NCBI GenBank assembly: GCA_027624035.1
Contig: JAQBUI010000003.1
Location: forward strand, 58,091 to 122,090
Origin: Pseudomonadota bacterium
Lineage (GTDB): Bacteria > Pseudomonadota > Gammaproteobacteria > Pseudomonadales > Azotimanducaceae
Direction: 5' to 3'
DNA length: 64,000 nt
The position numbers and the translations under genes are program-made. Shown here piece after piece: positions 7,906-16,221 of the stretch; the first letter of the stretch is position 1; every line of letters starts with the position of its first letter. The notes under the pieces were generated by a model. It ran no database searches. It was given only the letters and a program-made list of their open reading frames with translations, and was not told the DNA's origin.

Positions 7906-10900
7906 TCAGGGCGCGGTGACGGTCAGTTGTCGGGTCCTGCCGATGCTGAAGCGCCACGGCCGATACATATCCTCGGCATAGGCCGGAGGCACCGTATATC
8001 TGCCAGGCGTGACCACCCGGGCGAGGTAGAACACCCGTTGCATCCTGCCACCGGTCAATTCCAGCGCCGCGACGTAGCGATCTTCCCGGAACTCCTCATG
8101 TCGTACCTGGTGATTTGGTGTCAGTCGTGAGCCGTCGTCGTCGAAGATCATCGAGGCCAGGTCGAGGCTGCTTGCCACCAGGTTCTGGTTTTCGAGTTCG
8201 ATGCCGGCCGGCAGCAGATCGACGATGATTGCGTCCGGGACGGGTTCCGGGGCGCTGACCTGCAGCCGCACGACGAGCATGTCGCCGGGATGGAGATCAT
8301 CAAGGTCTGCGGCGGAGCCGTCCAGGGTGAAGTAGCGCTTGCTCACGGTCATGTGCTCGGCAACCGGGTCGAGTGCCTTGCGGGGAACACCGGCAACGGC
8401 ATATTCCCCGTACAGGGCCTCGTGATTGGGCGTGATGCCCTGCAGGCGCTCGTGCTCGTCGGCCGAGATGACGGTTGCATAGGGGCCATCCCGTTGAATC
8501 CGTGTGTTGCCCCCGGTCAGGATAAGGGTGGCATCGACATTCTCCCCCCGGGATTCCCACGCGGCAGCAAGACCGAGCAGGTGGGCTCGCTCCTGGGTGC
8601 TCAGCCAGCGGCGGTCGCGATATTCGGCGGCAAGGCGAATCGGGTCTACGGGCACGTCAACGTTAAATTCCGCCATGTAGCGCAGTATCCAGGCGGTGTC
8701 CCGCAGAGCGCTGCCATAGTCGCCAAGATAATCGCTCTGGCGTCGCTCGCTGGAGGCGGCCCGGGCGAATGCGACCTTGCTGCGTTCAGAATCGCCCAGC
8801 AGATGCAGTGCAAGGCCCAGGTGCATCCAGGGCAGCCCGGACTGATTCAACTCGGTAGGGGTGCTGGCGAGCAGGCGGCGAACATCTGACAGTGAGATCC
8901 GCCCTGCCCGGGCGAGTACGAAACTGGCGTAGGCTCCGATCGCAAATTCGTACTGGGCCTGATCGGGCACCCAGGACTGGCGAAGTCCGGGCCTTCGAAC
9001 CAGGGACAGCAATCGTCCGAGCGCGTTGTGCAACATGGCGCCGGGAACCATGACGCCCAGTTTCGACGCCCTGACCAGAAAGTCGGTAGCGTACACCGTG
9101 AGCCACAGGTTCTCGGGGCCGTTCGATTGCCACTGGGAAAATCCACCATCGGGCCGCTGCAGTGCGCCAATGGACCTGACCGCCGCGATGAGTTGCTCGC
9201 GTCGCAGTGATTCGGAGAACGGTTGCTCGAACCGCTCGAGAATGATTCCCGCCGCTCCGAAGTGATCGATCATGGACTGGCTGACCGTCAACCATGGCTG
9301 GGCCCGACTGACGACCTGTTCCAGACAGCCGTAGGGATAGTTCAGCAGCGCAGACATCTGCCCGGACACGTCGATCGCGGGATATCGTGACAGCGTCAGT
9401 CTGGCCAGCAGGGAATCCGGGCGCAGATCATCCACCTGCAGGGACGGGCGCCAGGTGTCACCGGCTGGCTGCCTGACCCGTTCGATGCGAGTGACGGCAG
9501 GAAAGGCGTTGCGCACGGGTAACAGGACCTCCCGGGTCATGGAAAGGCTGCCGTCAGCGCTGGTCAGATGCAGGTTGAGCCGGCCCGGAGCCGCCGCTGG
9601 AACTTCCGCAAAAGGCTGCAGCGCATGGAGGTCCACTGTGAAGGTGTGTCTTGCCCCGTCAGTCAGTGCCAGCGTCCGGACGGATTGATCGTGGGTCAGG
9701 CCGTCGCTCTGGGCCAGCTCAAGTGTCAGGGACCGGGACGAGCCTGACAGGTTGGTCACATCGACGGCGAGCAGGCTTTGATCTCCGGGCGCCAGATAGT
9801 GTGGATGAGATAGCTGCACCACCACCGGTGATGCCACGGTGGTATAGGCATCGGCGCTGCCGAATTGATCGTCACTGAATGCCACCACCATCCATTTGAG
9901 ACGGCCATCGAAGTCAGGGATCTCAAAGGAGATCTCCGCGGTGCCTGACGGGTCCACGGCAACAGGCTTTGCGGAGTACGCCACGAGCTGGACTTCAGCC
10001 GGGTCCCGGGTCGTTCCGGGATGGAGCATGGCCTGCTCGTCCCCGAAACCACCGCCGAATTTCTGGCGCACGCGACCCAGGCCGCGGTTCTCTATGATGT
10101 CACCATACATGTCGTACAGATCGACCTGATAGCGGCGAGGCGCATGGAACCATCGTTCCGGTCTGGGTGTTGGAATGCCTGTGAGATTGAGGATGCCCAC
10201 GTCCACCAGTGCGGCGACCAGGTACACGGGGCTACCAGGGCGTTCCGGGTCCACCTGGACCCGGGCAGTAACGGTCTGCCCCGGCCGCACCTTGTCAGGT
10301 ACCGAGAGGTCAAGATCAATCTCAAAGTTCGGTCTGGTGAGAGGCAGATGGGCGAGCCCGAGTGCCCGCTGTGGTGAGACCGCATCCCGCTCCGTGGAGG
10401 GTTTGAGCACCATCAGGCCCAGGTACAGGTCGTGACGGTCCCAGCGCGGGTCGATGGCAATCTCAAGCGTGCCATTGGTGTCGGTGATGTCAATGATCTC
10501 ACGGTGCAACACACCGGCGCTGCTCTCTACTGTCAGAAGGCCGCTCCCCGTATGGGGCGAAACGAAGGACACTCGAGCGGTCTCTCCGCCCACATAGGTG
10601 TCGCGATCGAGGCCAAGAAAGATCGTACCGGGTGCGTTATTGGCATGGGTCACGTTGTTCCACCACCGTCCGGCGGTTTCAAACGAGAAGTCGGACATCG
10701 CGCCGTCTGCATCAGTGACCCGCAGTCGGTAGTATCCCGACGTCACAGGAACGCTGACGGTGGCCCGGCCGTCAGGCCCGGTGGTGATCCGGCCGGTCCA
10801 GGCGGTGTAGGGCGAGGCGTCGAAATCCCAGTACCAGCCGCGGTGACTTGCGTATGACCAGAACCAGGTTCGATCTTCACGGGTCAGGGTCATGTCAAGA

Positions 10901-12741
10901 TCTGTGCCCGCCCGTGGGGCACCGTCACCGGTCACGGCGGCTACGCTGAAGTCGATCTGGCTGTTTGCATCGGGCCGCTCCTTGAACAGCGGGTCGATCC
11001 CGACATGATTCGAGTCCCGCAGCAGGATCAGGTCGCGCTTGCCAGTCACCGGGCGCCCCGCTGATTCGTACACGCTCACCGCCAGAGATACTCTAAGCGG
11101 CGAGTGAAGGTCGGCCCAGTGGTTTTGCAACTGCAGCTTGCCGGACCCCTCTGCATCGAGGGCGATGGCAGCAAGCCGGGTCCTGGACAATCTGATCTGC
11201 TCGCCGTCGATGCCAAAGAAATAGTGCTCCATGGCGGGGAATGGGTGTCTCTCAAAACCGATCACCGCGTGCCCATCTACCCTGTTACCGCTGGCGGGCG
11301 CCCCGAACAGATAGTCACCCTGAACCGGTATTTCGATTTCGGCGCTGTGAATCAGTCGCGGGACGTCAACGTGGCCCGGCATCACGTCAACCTTCAGCCG
11401 CTGGGGGTGAAATTCTTCAACGCTGAAGTGGTACGTTTGTGGCAGTGAGAGGTTGTTTCCCAGCCGATACTGGACTCGCCAGGCACCGGTCGCCGCAGAC
11501 ACGGGCACGGCATAATCGAGTGAATAGAATCCGGCGCCCGCGGGCTGCACCAGAGTGTCCCCCGCCTTGCTGCCATCGGGCCGCAGCACCTCGATATTCA
11601 CCGGTATGTCACTGACCCTTCTGCCATCGTGGTCCCGGAGCAGCATGTTGATCGTCACGACTTCGCCGGGCCGATAAAGGTCCCTGGGGCCCCAACTGAA
11701 AGTCTGCAGGTTGCTGTGGATACTGGTGGCGTTCCTGAACTCGGACAGGTCGAGCGGCCTGCGGTCTATGGGCAGCAGGGTTGCCTCGCGACCATCGATT
11801 GCGATCAGAAAGCTGGCGTTGTCCATGACCGGTAGTCGCGCTCTGCCGTGATCGTCGGTGGTACTTGACAGTGCCGCGTCGCCCTTGTGGTCATAGAGGG
11901 TCAGTTCAACCCCGTTCAGGGGCTGGCCGTCATCGATGTCATTGACGTAGGCATCGAAATGATCCGCGTAGCGCCTTACGTGGAGGCCGATGTCAGAGAT
12001 TGAAAAATAAATCACGCTGGCCTGGTTCGGATATTGACCGGCACCCCTCAGAACGGCGACGAACACCCCGGGACGGCCCAGTGCACTGACTCTCGAGATG
12101 TCGATGTTGGCGACCGTGCGCTGATTCTTTCGTGGTTTGAGGTCAAACCGGCCGCTGTGGACCAATGTCGCGGTGCCATCGAGCGACCGTAGACGATAGT
12201 GGCTCACATCTCCCGGATGAATGCCGGACTTCATGAACGCGGCCAGGTCATCCACACGGAAAAAGTCCACGTCAACGGCATCGACGTTGACCACGGACAC
12301 GGGTAGCCCACGCCTGCTGGATCGGGCCAGGACGAATCCCCGGCTGGCAAAACTCGCGACGGGTTCGAGGCGCCGTGTTCGCAGTGTCAGCGTTTCCGGG
12401 TAGACAATCGGCTGCCCAGTGGTCGACCGGAGTGATCCCAGGACCCTGAGTTCGTAGTTCCGTTCAGGTTCGATGAAGGGGAAGGTCAACTTGCGACCCT
12501 CGTCAGACACCAGCCACTCGCCCGCTACTCGTCCGTTGTCGGTGTCCACCAGGTACACCTGGTCGTTGATGGCCCTTTGGTCGGAAACCGGCGCGGAAAA
12601 TCGGACATCGATGGCGGGAGCATCATCATATCGGGACTCCCGGAATCCAATCACCTCCAGGGCAGTGGCGGTCTGGGCTGTGGCCGGTGCTGCCGGGGTC
12701 GTGATGGCTCCAAGCCAGAGAATCAGCAGAAGATATGGCAT
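7906..12741 (-). CDS. yfhM: Bacterial alpha-2-macroglobulin YfhM
   Basis: A protein of about 1611 residues with a signal sequence (MPYLLLILWLGAITTP...) and the thioester motif YGCLEQ, whose Cys is at about residue 1139. This is the bacterial alpha-2-macroglobulin family, a protease trap in the periplasm. It works with PBP1C: trapping of attacking proteases and repair of the wall is the standing proposal. Macroglobulin-like beta domains fill the first two thirds and an alpha/alpha thioester domain (about 1100-1400) follows. E. coli YfhM is a lipoprotein; here I see no lipobox Cys, so the mature protein may be soluble periplasmic. The ATG at 12756 directly abuts AAAGGA (no spacing), whereas GGAG sits 8-9 nt before the ATG at 12741, so I chose the latter. 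Confidence 0.92.
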   Translation of the reverse strand: MPYLLLILWLGAITTPAAPATAQTATALEVIGFRESRYDDAPAIDVRFSAPVSDQRAINDQVYLVDTDNGRVAGEWLVSDEGRKLTFPFIEPERNYELRVLGSLRSTTGQPIVYPETLTLRTRRLEPVASFASRGFVLARSSRRGLPVSVVNVDAVDVDFFRVDDLAAFMKSGIHPGDVSHYRLRSLDGTATLVHSGRFDLKPRKNQRTVANIDISRVSALGRPGVFVAVLRGAGQYPNQASVIYFSISDIGLHVRRYADHFDAYVNDIDDGQPLNGVELTLYDHKGDAALSSTTDDHGRARLPVMDNASFLIAIDGREATLLPIDRRPLDLSEFRNATSIHSNLQTFSWGPRDLYRPGEVVTINMLLRDHDGRRVSDIPVNIEVLRPDGSKAGDTLVQPAGAGFYSLDYAVPVSAATGAWRVQYRLGNNLSLPQTYHFSVEEFHPQRLKVDVMPGHVDVPRLIHSAEIEIPVQGDYLFGAPASGNRVDGHAVIGFERHPFPAMEHYFFGIDGEQIRLSRTRLAAIALDAEGSGKLQLQNHWADLHSPLRVSLAVSVYESAGRPVTGKRDLILLRDSNHVGIDPLFKERPDANSQIDFSVAAVTGDGAPRAGTDLDMTLTREDRTWFWSYASHRGWYWDFDASPYTAWTGRITTGPDGRATVSVPVTSGYYRLRVTDADGAMSDFSFETAGRWWNNVTHANNAPGTIFLGLDRDTYVGGETARVSFVSPHTGSGLLTVESSAGVLHREIIDITDTNGTLEIAIDPRWDRHDLYLGLMVLKPSTERDAVSPQRALGLAHLPLTRPNFEIDLDLSVPDKVRPGQTVTARVQVDPERPGSPVYLVAALVDVGILNLTGIPTPRPERWFHAPRRYQVDLYDMYGDIIENRGLGRVRQKFGGGFGDEQAMLHPGTTRDPAEVQLVAYSAKPVAVDPSGTAEISFEIPDFDGRLKWMVVAFSDDQFGSADAYTTVASPVVVQLSHPHYLAPGDQSLLAVDVTNLSGSSRSLTLELAQSDGLTHDQSVRTLALTDGARHTFTVDLHALQPFAEVPAAAPGRLNLHLTSADGSLSMTREVLLPVRNAFPAVTRIERVRQPAGDTWRPSLQVDDLRPDSLLARLTLSRYPAIDVSGQMSALLNYPYGCLEQVVSRAQPWLTVSQSMIDHFGAAGIILERFEQPFSESLRREQLIAAVRSIGALQRPDGGFSQWQSNGPENLWLTVYATDFLVRASKLGVMVPGAMLHNALGRLLSLVRRPGLRQSWVPDQAQYEFAIGAYASFVLARAGRISLSDVRRLLASTPTELNQSGLPWMHLGLALHLLGDSERSKVAFARAASSERRQSDYLGDYGSALRDTAWILRYMAEFNVDVPVDPIRLAAEYRDRRWLSTQERAHLLGLAAAWESRGENVDATLILTGGNTRIQRDGPYATVISADEHERLQGITPNHEALYGEYAVAGVPRKALDPVAEHMTVSKRYFTLDGSAADLDDLHPGDMLVVRLQVSAPEPVPDAIIVDLLPAGIELENQNLVASSLDLASMIFDDDGSRLTPNHQVRHEEFREDRYVAALELTGGRMQRVFYLARVVTPGRYTVPPAYAEDMYRPWRFSIGRTRQLTVTAP

Positions 12742-13069
12742 TGTCTGGTGCTCCATTCCTTTAACGAAAAGATTGTTTTAGCGACAAGCTGGTTCCTGTC
12801 CTGAAAGTACCGTGGTGGGCGCAAAACGCGGCGACATTCCAATAGGTTGAAACGAACCGGCCACCACGGTATAGAGTTTCCGGACAGCAACAAGCTAGCA
12901 GGTAAATGTGTCAGAAATATAGCCACCAGATGGTCAATTCTGCCCGGCAGTGTTGGCGGTCCTGTCTCACAGGTGCCGGGGCCCAATACTGACGCTGGCG
13001 AGATCGCGGTGCCATTGAAGTGCGATCCCTGAAGGATAAACTGACGATGAGCCAATACCGGTATAGACG
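12742..13069. other. Intergenic region between divergent genes, with an 11-bp inverted repeat
   Basis: About 320 bases separate yfhM (minus) from an 81-residue gene (plus), so promoters for both should lie here. The only structure I see is a perfect inverted repeat, TACCGTGGTGG at 12808-12818 and CCACCACGGTA at 12861-12871. The arms are 42 bases apart. It could be a hairpin or a looped operator. No small gene is supportable. Confidence 0.45.
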
Positions 13070-13315
13070 ATGTCAGACGAAGACCTGCAAGCCGAACTGG
13101 AACGGTTGCGAAACGAAAACGCCGCGCTCAAAAAAGGCGCAGCCAGGGGCCTTACCATGAAGGTGAGCCAGAAGGGTGCTGTGTCGGTCTACGGAATGGG
13201 CCGGTTTCCGGTGACCCTGTACAAGGAACAGTGGCTCAAACTCCTCGATATGGCGGATGATATTCACGCCTTCATTGATGCCAATGAAGATCAGTTGAAG
13301 ACCAGGGACAGCTGA
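13070..13315 (+). CDS. Small conserved coiled-coil protein
   Basis: An 81-residue protein in two parts. Residues 3-22 (DEDLQAELERLRNENAALKK) form a short leucine-zipper-like coiled coil. The C-terminal 55 residues contain VSVYGMGRFPVTLYKEQW, a block I recall from small hypothetical proteins in many bacteria. No signal peptide or membrane segment. The zipper suggests it forms dimers. It lies about 100 bases before an oxidoreductase gene on the same strand, without clear coupling. Function unknown. Confidence 0.75.
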   Translation: MSDEDLQAELERLRNENAALKKGAARGLTMKVSQKGAVSVYGMGRFPVTLYKEQWLKLLDMADDIHAFIDANEDQLKTRDS

Positions 13316-13412
13316 GTCTGCTGTGGCGCATTCCTGCAGCACGGTTTAATCAAGCGGTGACTTGCCGCCTCGCGGATGTTACGTTGCGCCCAAGAAAACA
13401 CCCGGAGGAATC

Positions 13413-14429
13413 ATGACCGAATCAAGACTGAAACTCGCCCTGGTTGGATGCGGCGGCATCGCCCAGGCCCACTGGCGCGGCATTCAGAATGTCGCCACCA
13501 GGGTGGATGTGACGGCCGTAGTAGATACCCATGGGCCGGCGGTGACTGCCATGGCTGAACAGACTGGCGCCACCGGCTTTGCTGACCTCAAGAGTGCGCT
13601 TGCCCAGGGTGACTTTGATGCGGTGGACATCATGCTGCCCCACGATCTGCATGAAGAGGCCGCGCTCGCCTGCTTTGATGCCGGTAAACATGTGCTGCTG
13701 GAGAAACCCATGGCACATGATCTCGCGAGTTGCGAACGTATCCTGAAGGCGGCAAGTGATGTCTCCACGGTGTTTATGATTGCAGAACAGGCCCAGTACT
13801 GGACCGATGTCATTCGGGCGCGCCAACTGATTGACGAGGGGGCGATTGGCTCGGTGATCAATGCCAGCGGCAGCTTTCATGACCGTGTGACTCTGAACCC
13901 GGATGCTCCGGCGCCATGGCGATTCTCCCTCGCCCGGTCTGGCGGTGGTCTTTCCATCGACGGCGGCGCCCACTGGATTCGCCCGCTGCGCATGATGATG
14001 GGTGAGATCGATGAGGTGATCGCCGTGATGGGCCATCATGTACCCAGGATGGAGGGTGAGAGTTGGTCACAGGCATTGTTCCGATTCGAAAATGGCACCA
14101 CGGCGACGTTTACCGCACTGAACGTGATGACAGCGGCGGCGCCCGTTGAAATGTTTCGGGTCACGGGTACTGACGGTGAACTGCAGATTACCGGCGGGAG
14201 GAATGGCGAACTGCTGCTTTTTAACGGTGAGCACCCACGAGGCCAGGTGGTCATGAGCGCCACCGAGGGCAAGATGAACAGCTACGGCGCCGAGATAAAA
14301 GATTTTTCCGAAGTGGTGCTGGACGGGGCCACCATGGCAGCGCCGCCTGAATTCTCACTGGGTGAGTTCAGGACCGCCAAGGCGATGTATCGTTCGGTTG
14401 AGTCCGGACGCTGGGAAAAGGTCTGGTGA
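13413..14429 (+). CDS. Gfo/Idh/MocA-family NAD(P)-dependent oxidoreductase
   Basis: A 338-residue cytoplasmic dehydrogenase-like protein. The N-terminal Rossmann fold shows LALVGCGGIAQAHWRGI, and the family signature GKHVLLEKPMAHD supplies the conserved EKP lysine at about residue 98. A C-terminal alpha/beta substrate domain follows (GGGLSIDGGAHWIRPLRM with a likely catalytic His). Family members oxidise or reduce sugars, inositols or related carbonyl compounds; the substrate is not readable. I start at 13413 because GGAGGA lies 7 nt upstream; the longer frame back to 13362 adds a non-homologous stretch. The gene converges with a GST gene, with 16 bases between the stops. Confidence 0.88.
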   Translation: MTESRLKLALVGCGGIAQAHWRGIQNVATRVDVTAVVDTHGPAVTAMAEQTGATGFADLKSALAQGDFDAVDIMLPHDLHEEAALACFDAGKHVLLEKPMAHDLASCERILKAASDVSTVFMIAEQAQYWTDVIRARQLIDEGAIGSVINASGSFHDRVTLNPDAPAPWRFSLARSGGGLSIDGGAHWIRPLRMMMGEIDEVIAVMGHHVPRMEGESWSQALFRFENGTTATFTALNVMTAAAPVEMFRVTGTDGELQITGGRNGELLLFNGEHPRGQVVMSATEGKMNSYGAEIKDFSEVVLDGATMAAPPEFSLGEFRTAKAMYRSVESGRWEKVW

Positions 14430-14445
14430 GTCGGCTGGCCCGGGA

Positions 14446-15138
14446 TCAGGTCTGCTTTGCCCGGGCGATGGCTTCTTCGGCCATCCTGCGCTCGGTACCG
14501 TCCATGCGCGCCTTCAACCCTCGATTCATTTCCCCGATCACTCGTGCCGCGTGTTCGTTGTCCTGGATGCGTTTCCAGTAGTCCGCGACCCGCGTGGTGC
14601 TGGCAATGGGGTCTTGCGCACCGAGTCTCGGCACGGTGCCAGAACACATCCACAGGGCCGGCACCAGCGTGCAATCTGCTCTTGTGAGCGTGCTGCCAGC
14701 AGCAAAGCCATCCGCGGCGATGTGTTTTTCCAATGCTCCAACCCCTCGTCGGACCTGCCCGACCAGGAGGTCGCACACGGCCTGAACGCGGGTCTCCGGG
14801 TTCATCTGGCCAAGGCTCAGGAAGATGTTGTTCATCAGGTAGATATCGGCAATCCTGGAGATGACGCGCACGTTGGCCCGTTCCATCGGGGTACTACCAA
14901 CGAGGGCCTTGTCCGGGAAAGCCTCATCGAGGTATTCGGCGATCACCTCTGATTCGGGAATCAGGCCGTCGTCGGTGGCCAGAACCGGGATTCTGCCGAT
15001 GGGTGATACCTCGGACATCTTGCCCATCATGAACTCCACGGGAAGATCGAAACTGACCTGATCTTCGATGCCCATGGCATAGATCTGCATGCGCACTTTG
15101 GCTGAATAGGGACTGAGATCTCCGGTATAGAGTTTCAT
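14446..15138 (-). CDS. Glutathione S-transferase family protein
   Basis: A 230-residue GST. The thioredoxin-like N-terminal domain begins MKLYTGDLSPYSAKVRM, with Ser in the position of the glutathione-activating residue. The cis-Pro/ESEVIAEYLDE glutathione-binding segment follows at about residues 48-73, and then the all-helical C-terminal domain. Likely cytoplasmic conjugation or reduction of electrophiles; a stringent-starvation-like non-enzymatic role is possible. The frame stays open far upstream, antisense-like, through the VOC gene, but the family start is clearly the ATG at 15138. It lies 55 nt after a VOC gene on the same strand, so the two may be one detoxification operon. Confidence 0.88.
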   Translation of the reverse strand: MKLYTGDLSPYSAKVRMQIYAMGIEDQVSFDLPVEFMMGKMSEVSPIGRIPVLATDDGLIPESEVIAEYLDEAFPDKALVGSTPMERANVRVISRIADIYLMNNIFLSLGQMNPETRVQAVCDLLVGQVRRGVGALEKHIAADGFAAGSTLTRADCTLVPALWMCSGTVPRLGAQDPIASTTRVADYWKRIQDNEHAARVIGEMNRGLKARMDGTERRMAEEAIARAKQT

Positions 15139-15193
15139 GTCGATTCCTTGCTTTGAGAACCCAACTGGATTGTTGGATAACGGACGCCAGTCT

Positions 15194-15565
15194 TCACGAC
15201 CCGCTGTGAAAGAACACGGCCTTGTTGCCATCCGGGTCGCGGAAATAGCCGCCATAGAAAGTCGGCCCCCGTTCGCCCGGTTTCCCCTCGTCACTACCAC
15301 CGAGTTCGATGGCCCTTTGGTAGAGCTTGTCGACGTTCTCACGTGATCCGGCCAGGAGTGCCAGCATGGTACCGTTACCTGGTTGGGCGTCCTGCCCGTT
15401 ATAGGGGGTACAGATGCCCAGCATGGGTTGTCCCCGGCCGGCGCTGTAGAGCACCATCCTTCCCATATCGGCGATCGGTTTGGCACCGATGCCGTCCAGC
15501 AAGGTACCCCAGAATGCCTTGGCCTTCTCCATATCGCGTACACCGATCGTGACGTATCCGAGCAT
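15194..15565 (-). CDS. VOC-family (glyoxalase/dioxygenase fold) protein
   Basis: A 123-residue protein with the paired beta-alpha-beta-beta-beta architecture of the vicinal oxygen chelate superfamily: MLGYVTIGVRDMEKAKAFW at the start and YGGYFRDPDGNKAVFFH at the end. The latter is the typical second-half metal and substrate strand. Short single-domain VOC proteins of this kind work as dimers and range from glyoxalases to resistance proteins. The adjoining GST gene suggests handling of glutathione-linked or electrophilic compounds. The precise activity is not determinable. Confidence 0.85.
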   Translation of the reverse strand: MLGYVTIGVRDMEKAKAFWGTLLDGIGAKPIADMGRMVLYSAGRGQPMLGICTPYNGQDAQPGNGTMLALLAGSRENVDKLYQRAIELGGSDEGKPGERGPTFYGGYFRDPDGNKAVFFHSGS

Positions 15566-15776
15566 CTTGTCGCTTCCTTTGGTTGATGGACCCGATCACA
15601 GATTACCTGACTGCTCGCGCCAGCGGTAGGACGATCCACGACCAGTTCAAAGGCCGCCATGGTCGGCGCGTTATCGAAGTGAGCACTCAACCGCACCGCG
15701 TTTCAAGCCCTGCTTGACGATGTCCAGGCAGACGGGAAGAATGCCACTTCCAAAAATGATGAACGGGAGTGACCGG

Positions 15777-16067
15777 ATGGCAGTAGGAATCGTTGCGAAG
15801 TTGACCTGTAAGGAAGGTGCCAATGCCGAGTTTGAAGCGGGCTTTAAGGGCATGCAAAAGGCCGTCAGCGAGAATGAACCGGGCTGTAACTTCTATTTGC
15901 TGTTCAAATCGAGAAGCGAGCCCTCGACCTATTTTGTCATGGAGCAATACGAAGACAACGATGCCCTCGCCCAGCACGGCAAGTCCGATGGCTTCCGCGC
16001 AGCGGGCGCCAGGCTTGGCCCATACTCCGGCGGCCCGGCCGAGATCGAGTTGATGGACCTCGTCTGA
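15777..16067 (+). CDS. ABM-domain putative monooxygenase
   Basis: A 96-residue protein with the ferredoxin-like antibiotic biosynthesis monooxygenase (ABM) fold: VAKLTCKEGANAEFEAGF, then EPGCNFYLLFKS, and YFVMEQYEDNDALAQHGKSD. These strands and the E/H positions match the YgiN-like family, which includes quinol monooxygenases and many stress proteins. I start at 15777 because GGGAG lies 7-11 nt before it; in-frame ATGs further upstream give a non-homologous extension. It is transcribed divergently from the VOC/GST pair, about 210 bases away. A role in quinone or electrophile metabolism is possible, not shown. Confidence 0.85.
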   Translation: MAVGIVAKLTCKEGANAEFEAGFKGMQKAVSENEPGCNFYLLFKSRSEPSTYFVMEQYEDNDALAQHGKSDGFRAAGARLGPYSGGPAEIELMDLV

Positions 16068-16221
16068 GGGCCATTGGGCCCGAAAATTCAATGAAAGCCT
16101 TGAGCGGGCCCGGGGCCAGGCTCGCCGGGTAGTTTCCCGGCGGGCAAGAGGGGAGCAGGAACTTCCGTGAGGGCCGCTGGTTCATGTTATTGTAGTATTT
16201 TAAAGGCGTAAGGATCGCGCC

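Noticed and set aside
14438..14466. GCCCGGG/CCCGGGC hairpin between the convergent oxidoreductase and GST genes as terminator
   Set aside because: Long 15-base loop and no U tract on either strand.
14446..15696. A long open frame of 416 codons continuing upstream of the GST gene
   Set aside because: The upstream part runs through the VOC gene on the same strand in another frame, and its residues look unlike protein; the GST start at 15138 is clear.
16123..16142. CGCCGGG/CCCGGCG hairpin after the ABM gene as terminator
   Set aside because: The stem is strong, but no U tract follows; it could be a chance GC-rich palindrome.
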